This document shows, piece by piece, positions 28,765-38,220 of a stretch of DNA of 64,000 nt; position 1 is the first letter of the stretch, and the number at the start of each line of letters is the position of its first letter. Source of the stretch: Dactylococcopsis salina PCC 8305 (GTDB lineage Bacteria > Cyanobacteriota > Cyanobacteriia > Cyanobacteriales > Rubidibacteraceae); the NCBI RefSeq assembly GCF_000317615.1, contig NC_019780.1, positions 2,253,840 to 2,317,839 of the forward strand, written 5' to 3'. Below the pieces are notes generated by a model. That model had not been told where the DNA came from. It saw only the letters and a program-made list of their open reading frames with translations, and did not search any database. The translations under genes were made by a program, and so were the position numbers.

Positions 28765-29433
28765 ATGATGACTCAGACTTATAATAACGAGGCTGACAGT
28801 TTTAACGCGATTAAAGGCGCCCATCACTTGTCTGGTGATGCGTCTAAATTAAAAGACTATTACGAAGAGTGGGCAGAGGCTTATGATAAAGATGTGTCTA
28901 ACGAAGCCTATGCTGGCCCTCGCGCTATTTCTGAATTTTACGATCGAGTTCGTCAAGAATACACGACTATCTCACGGGAAGATTCTAAAGTGATGGATGC
29001 GGGTTGTGGCACTGGTTTAGTCGGTGTCATTCTCAAAGATATGGGCTACCGCGCGATCGATGGCTTTGATCTTTCGGAGAAAATGGTCGAGGTGGCTAAA
29101 GACACCAACAGCTACCAAGAATTACTCGGTGGGATTGATATGAATTATAAAATCGAAGCCTACCAAGATAACCAGTATGATGCGAGTTTGGCTTGTGGGG
29201 TTTTTACTCTCGGTCATGTTCCCCCAGAATCAATTAACGAGATGATTCGGTTTACTCGTACTGATGGGTTAATTATTGTCAGCACTCGCAAGAGTTATTA
29301 CAACGGTACAAACTTCCAAGAAGTAGTGGATCAGTTACAAACTGATGGCAAGGTGAAACTTCTTGAACACTGGAAAGATGGTCCTTATATCACGGAAGAA
29401 GGGGCGCACTACTGGGCGTTACAAGTTTGTTAA
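28765..29433 (+). CDS. Class I SAM-dependent methyltransferase
   Basis: 222 residues. SAM motif I is VMDAGCGTGLVG, followed by GFDLSEKMVEVAKD and a motif II/III region YDASLACGVFTLGHVPPE. The N-terminal YYEEWAEAYDKDV resembles the Williams-Beuren methyltransferase-like group. The substrate is unknown. The protein is acidic. A second ATG three bases in is equally possible as start. The upstream 240 bp contain no gene I trust. A repeat array follows the stop. Confidence 0.82.
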   Translation: MMTQTYNNEADSFNAIKGAHHLSGDASKLKDYYEEWAEAYDKDVSNEAYAGPRAISEFYDRVRQEYTTISREDSKVMDAGCGTGLVGVILKDMGYRAIDGFDLSEKMVEVAKDTNSYQELLGGIDMNYKIEAYQDNQYDASLACGVFTLGHVPPESINEMIRFTRTDGLIIVSTRKSYYNGTNFQEVVDQLQTDGKVKLLEHWKDGPYITEEGAHYWALQVC

Positions 29434-29448
29434 TCTTTCTAGTTAGGA

Positions 29449-29603
29449 ATTGCCCCCTCAGTCCCCCAAGTCTGGGGGAATTGCCCCCTCAGTCCCCCAA
29501 GTCTGGGGGAATTGCCCCCTCAGTCCCCCAAGTCTGGGGGAATTGCCCCCTCAGTCCCCCAAGTCTGGGGGAATTGCCCCCTCAGTCCCCCAAGTCTGGG
29601 GGA
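29449..29603. repeat. Five tandem 31-bp repeats with a CCCCCAAG...CTTGGGGG-type core
   Basis: Five uniform copies starting at 29449, 29480, 29511, 29542 and 29573 of ATTGCCCCCTCAGTCCCCC plus AAGTCTGGGGGA. Each can fold as CCCCCA/TGGGGG. They sit between convergent genes and could terminate transcription from both sides. There are no spacers, so this is not a CRISPR array. Confidence 0.95.
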
Positions 29604-29653
29604 AGTCTCTCTTTTCCATCTCCCCAAAGTTGGGGTTGGGGGCGGAAAAGGAA

Positions 29654-31042
29654 TTAACGACCCATTCCCACATAGCGGAAACCGATCGACTGTAATGCGT
29701 CTCGATCGAGGAAATTCCGTCCATCAATCATCACCCGACTATTCATCAAACCCGCCATTTTCTCGTAATCTAGAGAGAGAAACTGTTGCCAGTCGGTCAC
29801 TAAAACTAACGCATCACAATGATCCGCGAGACGTTCCGCGTCTGTTTCCACAATCACATCGGATAACCCATCTCGAATCCCCGATTGAGAAATGATCGGA
29901 TCATACGCCTTGACTTTTGCCCCTAAACGTGATAGTTCTTGAATGATGTTAAGGGCGGGTGCGTCGCGCATATCGTCGGTATTGGGCTTAAATGTCAATC
30001 CCAGTAAGCCAATGACTTTTCCTTTCAGAATTTTCAGTTCTTTTTGCAGTTTTTCGACAATTAAAAGCCGTTGACGTTTATTAACGCTAACTGCGGATTT
30101 TAGAAGTTGCGCTTCATAGTTATAATCATCAGCAGTGTGAACCAATGCGGAAACATCTTTCGGGAAACATGATCCCCCCCAACCGATTCCCGCTTGGAGA
30201 AACTTGTGTCCGATGCGAGAATCTAAACCGATTCCTTTCGCAACCTGAGTGACATCAGCGCCGACGCGATCGCAAATATTTGCCACCTCATTAATAAAAC
30301 TAATTTTAGTCGCTAAAAAGGCATTGGCAGCATATTTAATCATTTCCGCAGAACTTAAATCCGTCACCACCAAATCCACTGGTGGAAGCGACTGATCTTC
30401 GGCGAATTGACGGTTAACAATCGGAGAGTATAACTCCTGCATCATTTCCAATGCCTTGTCGCTATTTCCCCCCAAAACGATGCGATCGGGGTTAAAGGTA
30501 TCATATACCGCCGAACCTTCCCGTAAAAACTCAGGATTACTCACCACATCAAATTGTGCTTTCATCCCTTCCAGTTGGGAAACGCCTCCCCCACCACTGG
30601 TGACTAATTCCTTCTGACGTTCAGCGACTCCATCGAGAACAATCATCCGTACCCAATCACCAGAACCGATGGGAACAGTGGATTTATTCACAATCACCTT
30701 ATAACCGCCATTGAGATGATTTCCGATTCCCTTTGCGACCGCTTCCACATAACGAGTATCACTTTCACCAGTGGGGAGTGCGGGTGTTCCCACCGCGATA
30801 AAGAGAATCTCCCCATGATCAACGCCTTTTGCTAAGTCAGTGGTAAACTCTAAACGTCCAGCTTCAGTGGAAGCCTGCATTAATTCTGAAAGTTGCGGTT
30901 CATAAATGGGAGGCTGTCCATTTTGCATCAACTTAACTTTTTCGGCGTTGTTATCGACACAAATCACTTCATGTCCTGCATAGGATAAACAAACGCCTGT
31001 AACTAAACCGACATATCCCGTTCCAATGACACATACACGCAT
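29654..31042 (-). CDS. ugd: UDP-glucose 6-dehydrogenase
   Basis: 462 residues. It has an N-terminal NAD-binding fold (VCVIGTGYVGLVTG), a central domain with the catalytic Cys in GWGGSCFPKD, and a C-terminal UDP-binding domain (GLTFKPNTDDMRDAP). It oxidises UDP-glucose to UDP-glucuronate in the cytosol. The product is the substrate of the enzyme encoded just upstream on the same strand, so the pair supplies UDP-glucuronate and UDP-xylose for exopolysaccharide or glycan synthesis. A dispersed repeat lies between the two genes. Confidence 0.96.
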   Translation of the reverse strand: MRVCVIGTGYVGLVTGVCLSYAGHEVICVDNNAEKVKLMQNGQPPIYEPQLSELMQASTEAGRLEFTTDLAKGVDHGEILFIAVGTPALPTGESDTRYVEAVAKGIGNHLNGGYKVIVNKSTVPIGSGDWVRMIVLDGVAERQKELVTSGGGGVSQLEGMKAQFDVVSNPEFLREGSAVYDTFNPDRIVLGGNSDKALEMMQELYSPIVNRQFAEDQSLPPVDLVVTDLSSAEMIKYAANAFLATKISFINEVANICDRVGADVTQVAKGIGLDSRIGHKFLQAGIGWGGSCFPKDVSALVHTADDYNYEAQLLKSAVSVNKRQRLLIVEKLQKELKILKGKVIGLLGLTFKPNTDDMRDAPALNIIQELSRLGAKVKAYDPIISQSGIRDGLSDVIVETDAERLADHCDALVLVTDWQQFLSLDYEKMAGLMNSRVMIDGRNFLDRDALQSIGFRYVGMGR

Positions 31043-31118
31043 AGGTATAAGTCCTTAATCAATTTCTTCTGACTGTCTAAATGAAGTAATATCAGGTTCG
31101 CTCAATCAATGATAAAAA

Positions 31119-31153
31119 GTAGGTTGGGTGTAGCGAAGCGAAACCCAACACCA
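31119..31153. repeat. TAGGTTGGGT palindromic repeat, single copy
   Basis: GTAGGTTGGGTGTAGCGAAG followed by CGAAACCCAACACC in the 158-bp gap between the uxs and ugd genes. The arms GGTTGGGT and ACCCAAC are inverted. Confidence 0.85.
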
Positions 31154-31200
31154 ATTATAAACAATTACCCGAACCTGATATAAGAGAATGTTCCCATTTG

Positions 31201-34200
31201 CTATTCTTTAGTAACGGTTTGGAATTGATAGGAATATCGATCGCGAAAATCCTCAATCAAAAATTCTAATCCCGCTTGTAAGGGAACGCGAGGTTCCCAT
31301 CCTAAAAAATTTCTGGCTTTAGTGATGTCTGGTTGACGTTTTCTGGGGTCATCTTGAGGGAGGGGTTTATAGGCAATTTCCAGATCAGGATTAATCAGAT
31401 TTTGAATCATCTGTGCGAGTTCCAGAATTGTATATTCCCCGGGATTTCCTAAGTTGACTGGTCCAATATAATCGCCATTCATCAAGCGAATCAGTCCATC
31501 AACCAAATCGGAAACGTAACAGAAACTGCGAGTTTGCGATCCATCGCCGTAAACAGTGATCGGTTCATTTCGCAAGGATTGGGCGACAAAATTACTGACC
31601 ACGCGACCATCATTTTCCAACATCCTCGGTCCATAGGTATTATGACAACAGATGCCATAAGTTCCGCCAATAAAGTTTTCATACTCAGGAACAGAAAAGT
31701 CATAGACATAATCATCAATTTCAAATTCTTCGATTTGTTTGACGATTCCCCAAGCAAGATTTCCGATCGTTTTTGCTTGTAAAGTCTGTTTGGTGTTTGC
31801 TAGATCAAGTAAAGAATATTGATCTAAACCTTGTACAGTCAAACGATAGGATTTGTATTGTTTAGTATCTCCTTTTTTAACCGTCGTATAAAATTCAGAA
31901 ACACTCCCCAAAATACCAAACTTAGCTAAGATGAGAACCAATTTTTCAATAATTTGCTGACTGGAACTATTAAAAACTAATCTGAATCCAGTTGTTTTAG
32001 CATCATGGTTGCCATCTCCTTCCCAAAAACCTTGTAAAAAGTGAACTAATTGTGATTTAGGAAGTTGTAAAATCCAATTGGGAATATCTTTCTGGGTACT
32101 CAGTTTGTTGCCAAATTCAAAGGTATTAATGACTAAATCGACAATCAGTTTCGATCGAATCTTAACCTCTGGCGATCGGTTTCCTGTTTTATCCCATTGA
32201 ATTTTAGCTTCTACGCCAAACAACTGATCAGTAATTTCGATTAATTTTTCTAGATATTTGACATTAGAACTAAAAATCAGTTGGTAATCTTTAGCGACTA
32301 AACAGCCTTCAGCCAAATAAAATCCTAAGAACCACAGTAAACTGGAAGTATCTTCCAGATAATTATTAATGGCTTTTACCGAATAAGGAGGAACCAGCTT
32401 CTCTTTTTCGGTAAATTGTAAATCCAGATCATTCCAAAGTTCTAAAGGGAGTTTATTTGCAGTTTCATACCGTTTAATTTTGACATAAAATTGTCGCGGT
32501 GCAATCCCTTTTTTTGATAAGTATTGTCGAATCTGTTGCGGGAACTGTTCGAGGATAGAAATTACTCGATCGCTAATTACACCAATTCCTGATTTTTGAG
32601 TAAGTTTATCACTTAAATAAAACGGTTCTAATGGTTGTTCTAAAAACGGGATAGAATGAGGAACAGCGATCGGATTTCCGAGTTTTAAATCTTTGCCAAA
32701 CACCGCTTTCGGATTACCGTTTTCATCCCGTGTAAACAGGCTATGATCTGCGGTAACTTTCACCTGTTTTCCCCAAGTTGTGGTGATTTTATAGCCTTTT
32801 TTAGTGACTTTGTGTTTCCAAATTGCGGAAATCGGTTTAATGACTAAGTTTGAATTTTGATCAAAACAGGGAACAGAAACATCAGAAATATCTTGATGAA
32901 TGCGATCGTAACATTCAGCAAAACTTTCGTAGTACAGTTGATTTCCCTTGTAGTAAATCACCTTTTGATCACCAGTTAAACTGTTAAAAATTCGTGCGAC
33001 TCGAATATCAACCCCATTGTCGCGGTGATAGTCAAACGCTAAGGTTTCCGCAATGCGCTTCCCTTCATCGTAGCAATTGCCACACAGGGCAACTTTACCA
33101 TTGCGACGGACAAAAATCACATGATTTGTCACATTGACACAATAGACATTTCCCGTGTAACTTACTTTTTCTGGAGGAGTCAGGGCTGCCTCGATCGGGT
33201 TGCGGATATTGACACAGTAGAGATCGCGGTTATATTTAGCATGAGACGAAATATTAGCAGCAAAACCGCAGCGCAATGCTAATTCTTGCACATCATCGGC
33301 AAGCTGTTTAGACTTGCTGTAATAGCAGTAACCTTCTCCCCGTTTTGAACCGTCTCCCAATACTAGCGCATCCAGTAGAATTCGAGACTGACGAGGAGAT
33401 AAACTGAAAAATTCGCGAGGAATATATTTATCTCCAGACTTTCCGAGGGGTAACAGGATATTTGCCAACTGTTTAGAACAAATCCGAAACTGATGATGAT
33501 CGGATTGGAAGAATTTAAAGCCCATTTTTTGCAAGCATTGGGCGATTATTTCTCGTTTTTCGGGATTTTCTTGGGCAATCAGGATATTATAATCTGCTAC
33601 CTCATAATTGCGACCATTAACAACCCGATCGCGTTGACGAATATGAACACATCCTTCTGAAATATAATAACCGAGAAATTCCAACCAAGTATCCATAGCC
33701 ACTTGGGTAGCATTCACTTTTGCATTACGTGGGGGTGATTCTAGAGTAAACCATTCCTGTTCTTTCCCGCTAAATGTTCCACCTGTCAAAACTTTCCAAG
33801 AATGCCAATGTCGAGACTCATCTGCTTGCAGAAATCTTAACTTTCCAGTTTTGCTGCGGACATACATTTGATGATTAGGAGTGACACAGAAATCATATTT
33901 CCCATTAGCAAACCGCAGCAGATGTCCCACATAAGGCTGTACAATGTATTCGTCAGGGACATGGTATTCTACCTGATTTTCAGGATTCAGCGTCGCCACA
34001 GGAACATCAGGAGATAATTCAGGAAAAGGAGTCCAACCCTTAGCGGTTAAAATTTCCGTTTCTGCATCGTAGCAGCTACGGATTCCAATACAATTGACAT
34101 TACCGCGATATTCTTCTGGTTGGGGATGAACATCAGGATCGCCATAAACTTCGGAGGTGGAAGCCAGCAAAAACCGTGCTTTTACCCGTTTCGCTAATCC

Positions 34201-34509
34201 CAGCATATGTAGGGTTCCCATGACATTGGTTTTAACCGTCTTGACGGGATTAAACTGATAATGAACGGGAGAAGCGGGACAAGCCAGATGATAAACTTGA
34301 TCCACTTCTAAACGGATCGGTTCGGTGATATCGTGACGGATAGCTTCAAAATGCGGATTGTTCAGCCAACGTTTGATGTTGTCTTTTCGTCCCGTGTAGA
34401 AGTTATCGAGACAGATGACTTCATGTCCTTCTGACATTAATCGATCGATGAGGTGAGACCCAATGAATCCCGCACCTCCTGTTACTAAAATTCTCATATT
34501 GTCCGTCAA
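31201..34509 (-). CDS. UDP-glucuronate decarboxylase (UDP-xylose synthase) precursor with two inteins
   Basis: The 1102-codon frame encodes an extended-SDR enzyme interrupted twice. Extein residues 1-145, 479-509 and 958-1102 join to 321 residues, the normal length for UXS. Visible are the NAD motif [19 protein letters not shown], the catalytic segment STSEVYGDP, the catalytic Tyr and Lys in CYDEGKR, and ARIFN plus TYGPRM. UXS makes UDP-xylose from UDP-glucuronate, linking it to ugd downstream. Splicing is required for activity because intein 1 sits beside the catalytic Tyr/Lys and intein 2 splits a conserved loop. Confidence 0.95.
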   Translation of the reverse strand: MTDNMRILVTGGAGFIGSHLIDRLMSEGHEVICLDNFYTGRKDNIKRWLNNPHFEAIRHDITEPIRLEVDQVYHLACPASPVHYQFNPVKTVKTNVMGTLHMLGLAKRVKARFLLASTSEVYGDPDVHPQPEEYRGNVNCIGIRSCYDAETEILTAKGWTPFPELSPDVPVATLNPENQVEYHVPDEYIVQPYVGHLLRFANGKYDFCVTPNHQMYVRSKTGKLRFLQADESRHWHSWKVLTGGTFSGKEQEWFTLESPPRNAKVNATQVAMDTWLEFLGYYISEGCVHIRQRDRVVNGRNYEVADYNILIAQENPEKREIIAQCLQKMGFKFFQSDHHQFRICSKQLANILLPLGKSGDKYIPREFFSLSPRQSRILLDALVLGDGSKRGEGYCYYSKSKQLADDVQELALRCGFAANISSHAKYNRDLYCVNIRNPIEAALTPPEKVSYTGNVYCVNVTNHVIFVRRNGKVALCGNCYDEGKRIAETLAFDYHRDNGVDIRVARIFNSLTGDQKVIYYKGNQLYYESFAECYDRIHQDISDVSVPCFDQNSNLVIKPISAIWKHKVTKKGYKITTTWGKQVKVTADHSLFTRDENGNPKAVFGKDLKLGNPIAVPHSIPFLEQPLEPFYLSDKLTQKSGIGVISDRVISILEQFPQQIRQYLSKKGIAPRQFYVKIKRYETANKLPLELWNDLDLQFTEKEKLVPPYSVKAINNYLEDTSSLLWFLGFYLAEGCLVAKDYQLIFSSNVKYLEKLIEITDQLFGVEAKIQWDKTGNRSPEVKIRSKLIVDLVINTFEFGNKLSTQKDIPNWILQLPKSQLVHFLQGFWEGDGNHDAKTTGFRLVFNSSSQQIIEKLVLILAKFGILGSVSEFYTTVKKGDTKQYKSYRLTVQGLDQYSLLDLANTKQTLQAKTIGNLAWGIVKQIEEFEIDDYVYDFSVPEYENFIGGTYGICCHNTYGPRMLENDGRVVSNFVAQSLRNEPITVYGDGSQTRSFCYVSDLVDGLIRLMNGDYIGPVNLGNPGEYTILELAQMIQNLINPDLEIAYKPLPQDDPRKRQPDITKARNFLGWEPRVPLQAGLEFLIEDFRDRYSYQFQTVTKE
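31639..32982 (-). other. Intein 2 (448 aa) with LAGLIDADG endonuclease
   Basis: Residues 510-957 of the UXS precursor. It begins with Ser ([11 protein letters not shown]). Block B is [11 protein letters not shown]. The endonuclease blocks are [11 protein letters not shown] and [12 protein letters not shown]. The C-terminal part has [15 protein letters not shown] and ends GICCHN, with canonical His-Asn, before extein Thr958. It shares no obvious similarity with intein 1 outside the motifs, so the two probably arrived independently. Confidence 0.93.
33076..34074 (-). other. Intein 1 (333 aa) with LAGLIDADG endonuclease
   Basis: Residues 146-478 of the UXS precursor. Block A starts [14 protein letters not shown]. 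Block B is [10 protein letters not shown]. The homing-endonuclease blocks are [11 protein letters not shown] and [12 protein letters not shown]. The C-terminal splicing region is [18 protein letters not shown] and then LCGN, followed by extein Cys479. The nucleophiles are Cys1 and Cys+1. The penultimate residue is Gly rather than the usual His. The insertion site is immediately before the extein CYDEGKR motif. Confidence 0.93.
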
Positions 34510-34527
34510 ACTACAATAAATTTAAGT

Positions 34528-34710
34528 TTATAGTATCCTTGAATGGTCAAAATGTCTAGGCTTTACGCGATCAAGAATTTGTTTCCCTAGTATTTGTTCC
34601 CATAACTGACTATCAATGATCAAATCACCGCGCGATCGGATTCCCTTCACCGTTGGTAAAGGCGCTACAATTAAATCCAAAAAATGGGAAATCAAGACGC
34701 GATCGATCAC
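34528..34710 (-). CDS. Short uncharacterised frame, possibly a gene fragment
   Basis: 60 codons on the complement, directly upstream of the UXS gene and overlapping the first 27 bp of the opposing Rpn-type gene. The stretch LDLIVAPLPTVKGIRSRGD has protein-like composition, but I do not recognise it. It may be the 3' end of a gene whose front was displaced, or chance. Confidence 0.25.
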   Translation of the reverse strand: MIDRVLISHFLDLIVAPLPTVKGIRSRGDLIIDSQLWEQILGKQILDRVKPRHFDHSRIL

Positions 34711-35622
34711 GATCGTCTATTCAAAGAATTAATATCAACCTTTTTTCTCGAATTTCTAGAACTGTTCTTTCCGCAAGTTTTAGACGATCTCGAACCCGAA
34801 TCAGTCAGCTTTCGGGATAAAGAAGTCTTTACCGATGTGACAAGGGGAGAACGTTACGAAACCGACTTATTAGCAGAAGTTCAATTTCGAGGAGAAGACT
34901 CTTATTTTCTCATTCATCTGGAAAACCAAGCCTCATCGGAAAGTGACTTTAATAAAAGAATGTTCCGCTACTTTGCGCGGTTACATGAAAAGTTCAACTT
35001 ACCGATTTATCCCATTGTCATTTTCTCTTATGACCAACCGCAAAAACAAGCGATTAATTATTACCAAGTTGAATTTCCTGATTTCCAAGTCTTACAATTT
35101 AATTATCGGGTGATCCAGTTGAACCGCTTAAACTGGCGAGACTTTCTGAATCAAGCCAACCCAGTCGCTTGTGCGTTAATGGCAAAAATGAAAATCGCAC
35201 CCGTAGAACGTCCGCGAGTCAAATTAGAATGTCTGCGCTTATTAACTACTTTACGCTTAGACCCAGCACGAATGCAACTCATTTCTGGGTTTGTTGATAC
35301 TTATTTACGTCTCAATACTCAAGAGTTAGAAGTTTTTAATCAAGAGTTTGAACAACTGGAATCAAATACAGTTAAGGAGGAAATTATGGAAATTACAACT
35401 AGCTGGAAGGAAGAAGGAAAACGGGAAGGAAAACAGGAAGGAAAACAGGAAGGAAAACAGGAATTAATCCTTAGTTTACTGAGTTATCGTCTGGGAAATT
35501 TATCATCAGAAACGCAAGCAGAAATCATGGGCTTAAATAGTTCTCAGTTAGAGGAGTTAGGGGTGGCAATGTTTACTTTAGAAAATGAGGAAAGTTTAAA
35601 GCGTTGGTTAGCTGATTCTTGA
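34684..35622 (+). CDS. Rpn-family PD-(D/E)XK nuclease/putative transposase with DUF4351 tail
   Basis: 312 residues. The N-terminal nuclease-like region contains DHDRLFKELISTFF, YETDLLAEVQF (Asp and Glu of the fold) and HLENQASSES with a catalytic-type Glu-x-Gln. A linker has four-residue repeats (EGKQ x3, encoded by 12-bp units at about 35416-35463), and a DUF4351-type end contains LLSYRLGNLSSE and LKRWLADS. Related Rpn proteins promote RecA-independent recombination. The gene lies between intein-bearing UXS and ackA, with a dispersed repeat after it. Confidence 0.85.
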   Translation: MGNQDAIDHDRLFKELISTFFLEFLELFFPQVLDDLEPESVSFRDKEVFTDVTRGERYETDLLAEVQFRGEDSYFLIHLENQASSESDFNKRMFRYFARLHEKFNLPIYPIVIFSYDQPQKQAINYYQVEFPDFQVLQFNYRVIQLNRLNWRDFLNQANPVACALMAKMKIAPVERPRVKLECLRLLTTLRLDPARMQLISGFVDTYLRLNTQELEVFNQEFEQLESNTVKEEIMEITTSWKEEGKREGKQEGKQEGKQELILSLLSYRLGNLSSETQAEIMGLNSSQLEELGVAMFTLENEESLKRWLADS

Positions 35623-35716
35623 TCGAGAAAGTAACTTCTTTATCAATTTTGTATCGGGATCAAACAGTATAGGAAGATAATCCAATACTAGGTTTAGGTA
35701 ATTGCTTATAATTGGT

Positions 35717-35747
35717 GTTGGGTTTCGTAAACTCCACCCAACCTACT
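35717..35747. repeat. TAGGTTGGGT palindromic repeat, inverted orientation
   Basis: GTTGGGTTTCGTAAACTCC followed by ACCCAACCTAC. This is the reverse complement of the common repeat form and lies between the convergent Rpn and ackA genes. Confidence 0.85.
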
Positions 35748-35764
35748 TTTGATCATTGATTGAT

Positions 35765-36970
35765 CTATGCGATTTGCGACACGGTTTGAGCGATCGCGCT
35801 ATCTTCGTCAGTATGAATTACTAAAACCCTTACCTGAGAATTATTGCTGGCGATATCTTCGTTTTTCGGGGAATTCTTATTTTTCTCAACATCAAGATCA
35901 ACACCAAGATACCCTAACCGTTGACAGGTTTCTTGACGCACAATTGCCGAATTTTCCCCGACACCAGCGGTAAAAACGATCGCGTCTAATCCTTCCAAAC
36001 TTGCTACCATTGCGCCAATTTGACGACAAAGATGATGGATATAAGTCTCAAAAGCAAGTTTCGCTCGATCGTTGTTTTCCATCTCGGTAGTAATTGATCG
36101 CATATCTGCGGAGATTCCAGAAAGCCCTTTTAATCCCGATTCCTTGTTGAGCATAACATCAACTTGATCGAGGGTTAAGTCTTTTTCTCGTAACAGATGA
36201 ATCACAATGCCAGGGTCGATCGAACCGCATCGGGTTCCCATCATTAACCCTTCGAGAGGAGTAAATCCCATTGTGGTGTCGATACTGTGTCCATTTTTAA
36301 TCGCGGCTAAAGATGCGCCATTTCCTAAATGACAGGTGACTAATTTTAAGTTTGCTAAGTCTTGATTCAGGAGTTTTGCGGTTTTTTCAGCACAGTATTG
36401 ATGACTAATTCCATGAAACCCGTAGCGACAAATTCCTTGTTCATACCATTGATAAGGAAGAGGATAAATGGCGGATGTCGTGGGAATTTTGCTATGAAAA
36501 GCAGTATCAAAAACGGCGACTTGTGGAGTTTCTGGTAACAATTTTTCCATCAGTTTAATCCCTTCTAGATTCGCTGGGTTATGATTAGGGGCAAGAGGAA
36601 TTAACTGCTCGATCGTGCGTTTTACATCTTCTGTAATCCAAGTGGGTTGCTGATAAGTTCTCCCCCCATGAACAATTCGATGTCCGACGAAATCAACTTC
36701 TGCTAAAGTTTCTAAAACCGCCGTATCCCCTTCGCAGAGAGTTTCAAAACAACGTTTCATTACTGCTAATTGATCATTCGTTGCTTGCGTTTCTTCTACA
36801 ACTAAACCATTACTTTCTACTTTTAAGTTTGCCATTCCTTCCTGTTTTGTCCAATCAATACTTGCTGACCATAATTCGGTACTGATATGTTGCGATCGAG
36901 CATCATCAGGAATATAATAGAGGCAACTTTTCTGACTACTTGAACCCGCATTTAAAACTAAGATTTTCAT
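35765..36970 (-). CDS. ackA: Acetate kinase
   Basis: 401 residues from the ATG at 36970 (a TTG three codons upstream is less likely). It has the ASKHA-fold signature MKILVLNAGSSSQK, the catalytic region VVAHRIVHGG-like (VGHRIVHGG), and FDTAFH, RYGFHG, CHLGNGASLAA and FTAGVGEN. It interconverts acetyl phosphate plus ADP with acetate plus ATP, typically during dark fermentation in cyanobacteria. A phosphotransacetylase gene is not next to it. The promoter region upstream now holds the tail of an IS-split methyltransferase and an IS630 copy. Confidence 0.96.
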   Translation of the reverse strand: MKILVLNAGSSSQKSCLYYIPDDARSQHISTELWSASIDWTKQEGMANLKVESNGLVVEETQATNDQLAVMKRCFETLCEGDTAVLETLAEVDFVGHRIVHGGRTYQQPTWITEDVKRTIEQLIPLAPNHNPANLEGIKLMEKLLPETPQVAVFDTAFHSKIPTTSAIYPLPYQWYEQGICRYGFHGISHQYCAEKTAKLLNQDLANLKLVTCHLGNGASLAAIKNGHSIDTTMGFTPLEGLMMGTRCGSIDPGIVIHLLREKDLTLDQVDVMLNKESGLKGLSGISADMRSITTEMENNDRAKLAFETYIHHLCRQIGAMVASLEGLDAIVFTAGVGENSAIVRQETCQRLGYLGVDLDVEKNKNSPKNEDIASNNSQVRVLVIHTDEDSAIAQTVSQIA

Positions 36971-36986
36971 AATTAACAACTATCAT

Positions 36987-37109
36987 TTATTTTTCTAGTA
37001 AGAATAAAAACTCTCGGTTAGGCTTTTCTGCATCCTGTAACCATTGGTTTGTCCATTTCATGCTGGACATAACATTTTTTTGATAATCTAACTCGATAAT
37101 ATCTAAGCA
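36987..37109 (-). pseudogene. Detached C-terminal tail of the adenine methyltransferase
   Basis: Forty codons on the complement ending at TAA 36987-36989 read CLDIIELDYQKNVMSSMKW, TNQWLQDAEKP and NREFLFLLEK. This looks like the conserved C-terminus of the DNA adenine methylase family to which the 38220 gene belongs. The IS630 element lies exactly between them. The tail has no start codon of its own. Confidence 0.75.
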
Positions 37110-37110
37110 C

Positions 37111-38109
37111 CTATGCAAAATGAATTGCATACTCAGCTCCAAAATTATCCAACACTTTTTCTAGGTATTTAATAAGATTCTTCCAACTGTCGTAAGCTGA
37201 AACTTCAATCCACTCATATTTGATAAATCTCCAGAGAATTTCGATTAAGTTATATTTAGGAGAATAAGGGGGTAACCAGAAAATTTCCAATTTTTTTGCT
37301 CTCCATTCTTCCAGTTTTTCTACAAATTCATCGCTCGTGTGAATTGATGCTTGATCGAGAACTACTACGGTAACTTTCGTTAAGTTTTCACTAATTTTAT
37401 CTAAAAACTTAATAACGGTATCACTTTTAATTGTCCCTTGATATATTTCGTAATCTAAATGATAATCACAATCCATTAACCCCAAGACACTTATTCTCTT
37501 ACTTTGACAGCTTTTCAAAGTTATTCTTTCTCCTTTCTCCTGCCACGCATAGGGAACATCAGGCTTGAGAGAAAATCCACTTTCATCTAAGTATTTGATT
37601 GCAATATCTCCTTTTTGAGCTTGCTTTTTTAATTCTTCCAACCGAGGTAGTTTTACCTCTAATTCCCATTCATATGGGCTTTTACTGATTCCTCTCTTCA
37701 TCCTTTTCCAGAGCATATTCAACTTCTTTATAATTCTTTTTATCGTATCTTTACTAATCTCAATCCCCCATTCTTTTTGAATTTTATTTTGAACTTGATT
37801 GAGAGACTTTGGATTTTCCTTTACCCAAGTTTTGACTTGTTCTTTTTGCTCTTGACTTAATTTGGGTTTTCTCCCCACACCTTTTTGATTATATAGGCCC
37901 TTAAGATTTTGATCTTCCCATCGCGTTAACCAGTTATATATGGTTTTTCGATCGACGTTAAAGATTACCTTTAACTGGTCAATTGTAAATTTCTGGGAAC
38001 TCAACAAAATACATTTAGCCCGATTTCTTACTTGAAGGGATTTACTTTGACAACTAATTCTTGTAAGAAGGCTCTGTGTTTCTGGATTTAAGTCTCTAAT
38101 AAATCTCAT
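37111..38109 (-). CDS. IS630-family transposase
   Basis: 332 residues from ATG 38109 (a TTG at 38157 is an alternative). It has two N-terminal helix-turn-helix segments (QLKVIFNVDRKTIYNWLTRW and a second near SKDTIKRIIKKL). The DDE domain has YLDESGF, VVLDQASIH and WLPPYSPKYNLIE. No interruption is visible, so it is probably active. Its TAG stop codon uses the TA of the target site: the reading frame ends at the IS boundary. Confidence 0.95.
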   Translation of the reverse strand: MRFIRDLNPETQSLLTRISCQSKSLQVRNRAKCILLSSQKFTIDQLKVIFNVDRKTIYNWLTRWEDQNLKGLYNQKGVGRKPKLSQEQKEQVKTWVKENPKSLNQVQNKIQKEWGIEISKDTIKRIIKKLNMLWKRMKRGISKSPYEWELEVKLPRLEELKKQAQKGDIAIKYLDESGFSLKPDVPYAWQEKGERITLKSCQSKRISVLGLMDCDYHLDYEIYQGTIKSDTVIKFLDKISENLTKVTVVVLDQASIHTSDEFVEKLEEWRAKKLEIFWLPPYSPKYNLIEILWRFIKYEWIEVSAYDSWKNLIKYLEKVLDNFGAEYAIHFA

Positions 38110-38220
38110 AATTTTCGATCGAGGCAACCCCAATTTGCTAAAATGCACTAAGCGCAATCTATTTTACTTGGTCTCTTTAATCCTACATAAATTATACTAT
38201 ATTAGGAAATTCATTTTGCC
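37114..38220. mobile_element. Complete IS630-family insertion sequence
   Basis: Terminal inverted repeats TGCAAAATGAATT (37114-37126) and AATTCATTTTGC (38208-38219, plus a C at 38220) are flanked by TA on both sides (37112-37113 and 38221-38222), the target duplication typical of IS630. One intact transposase gene fills the element. Confidence 0.88.

Noticed and set aside
29449-29603. Possible CRISPR array
   Set aside because: The repeats are directly contiguous with no unique spacers, and no cas genes are present. The same applies to 58151-58285 and 62971-63152.
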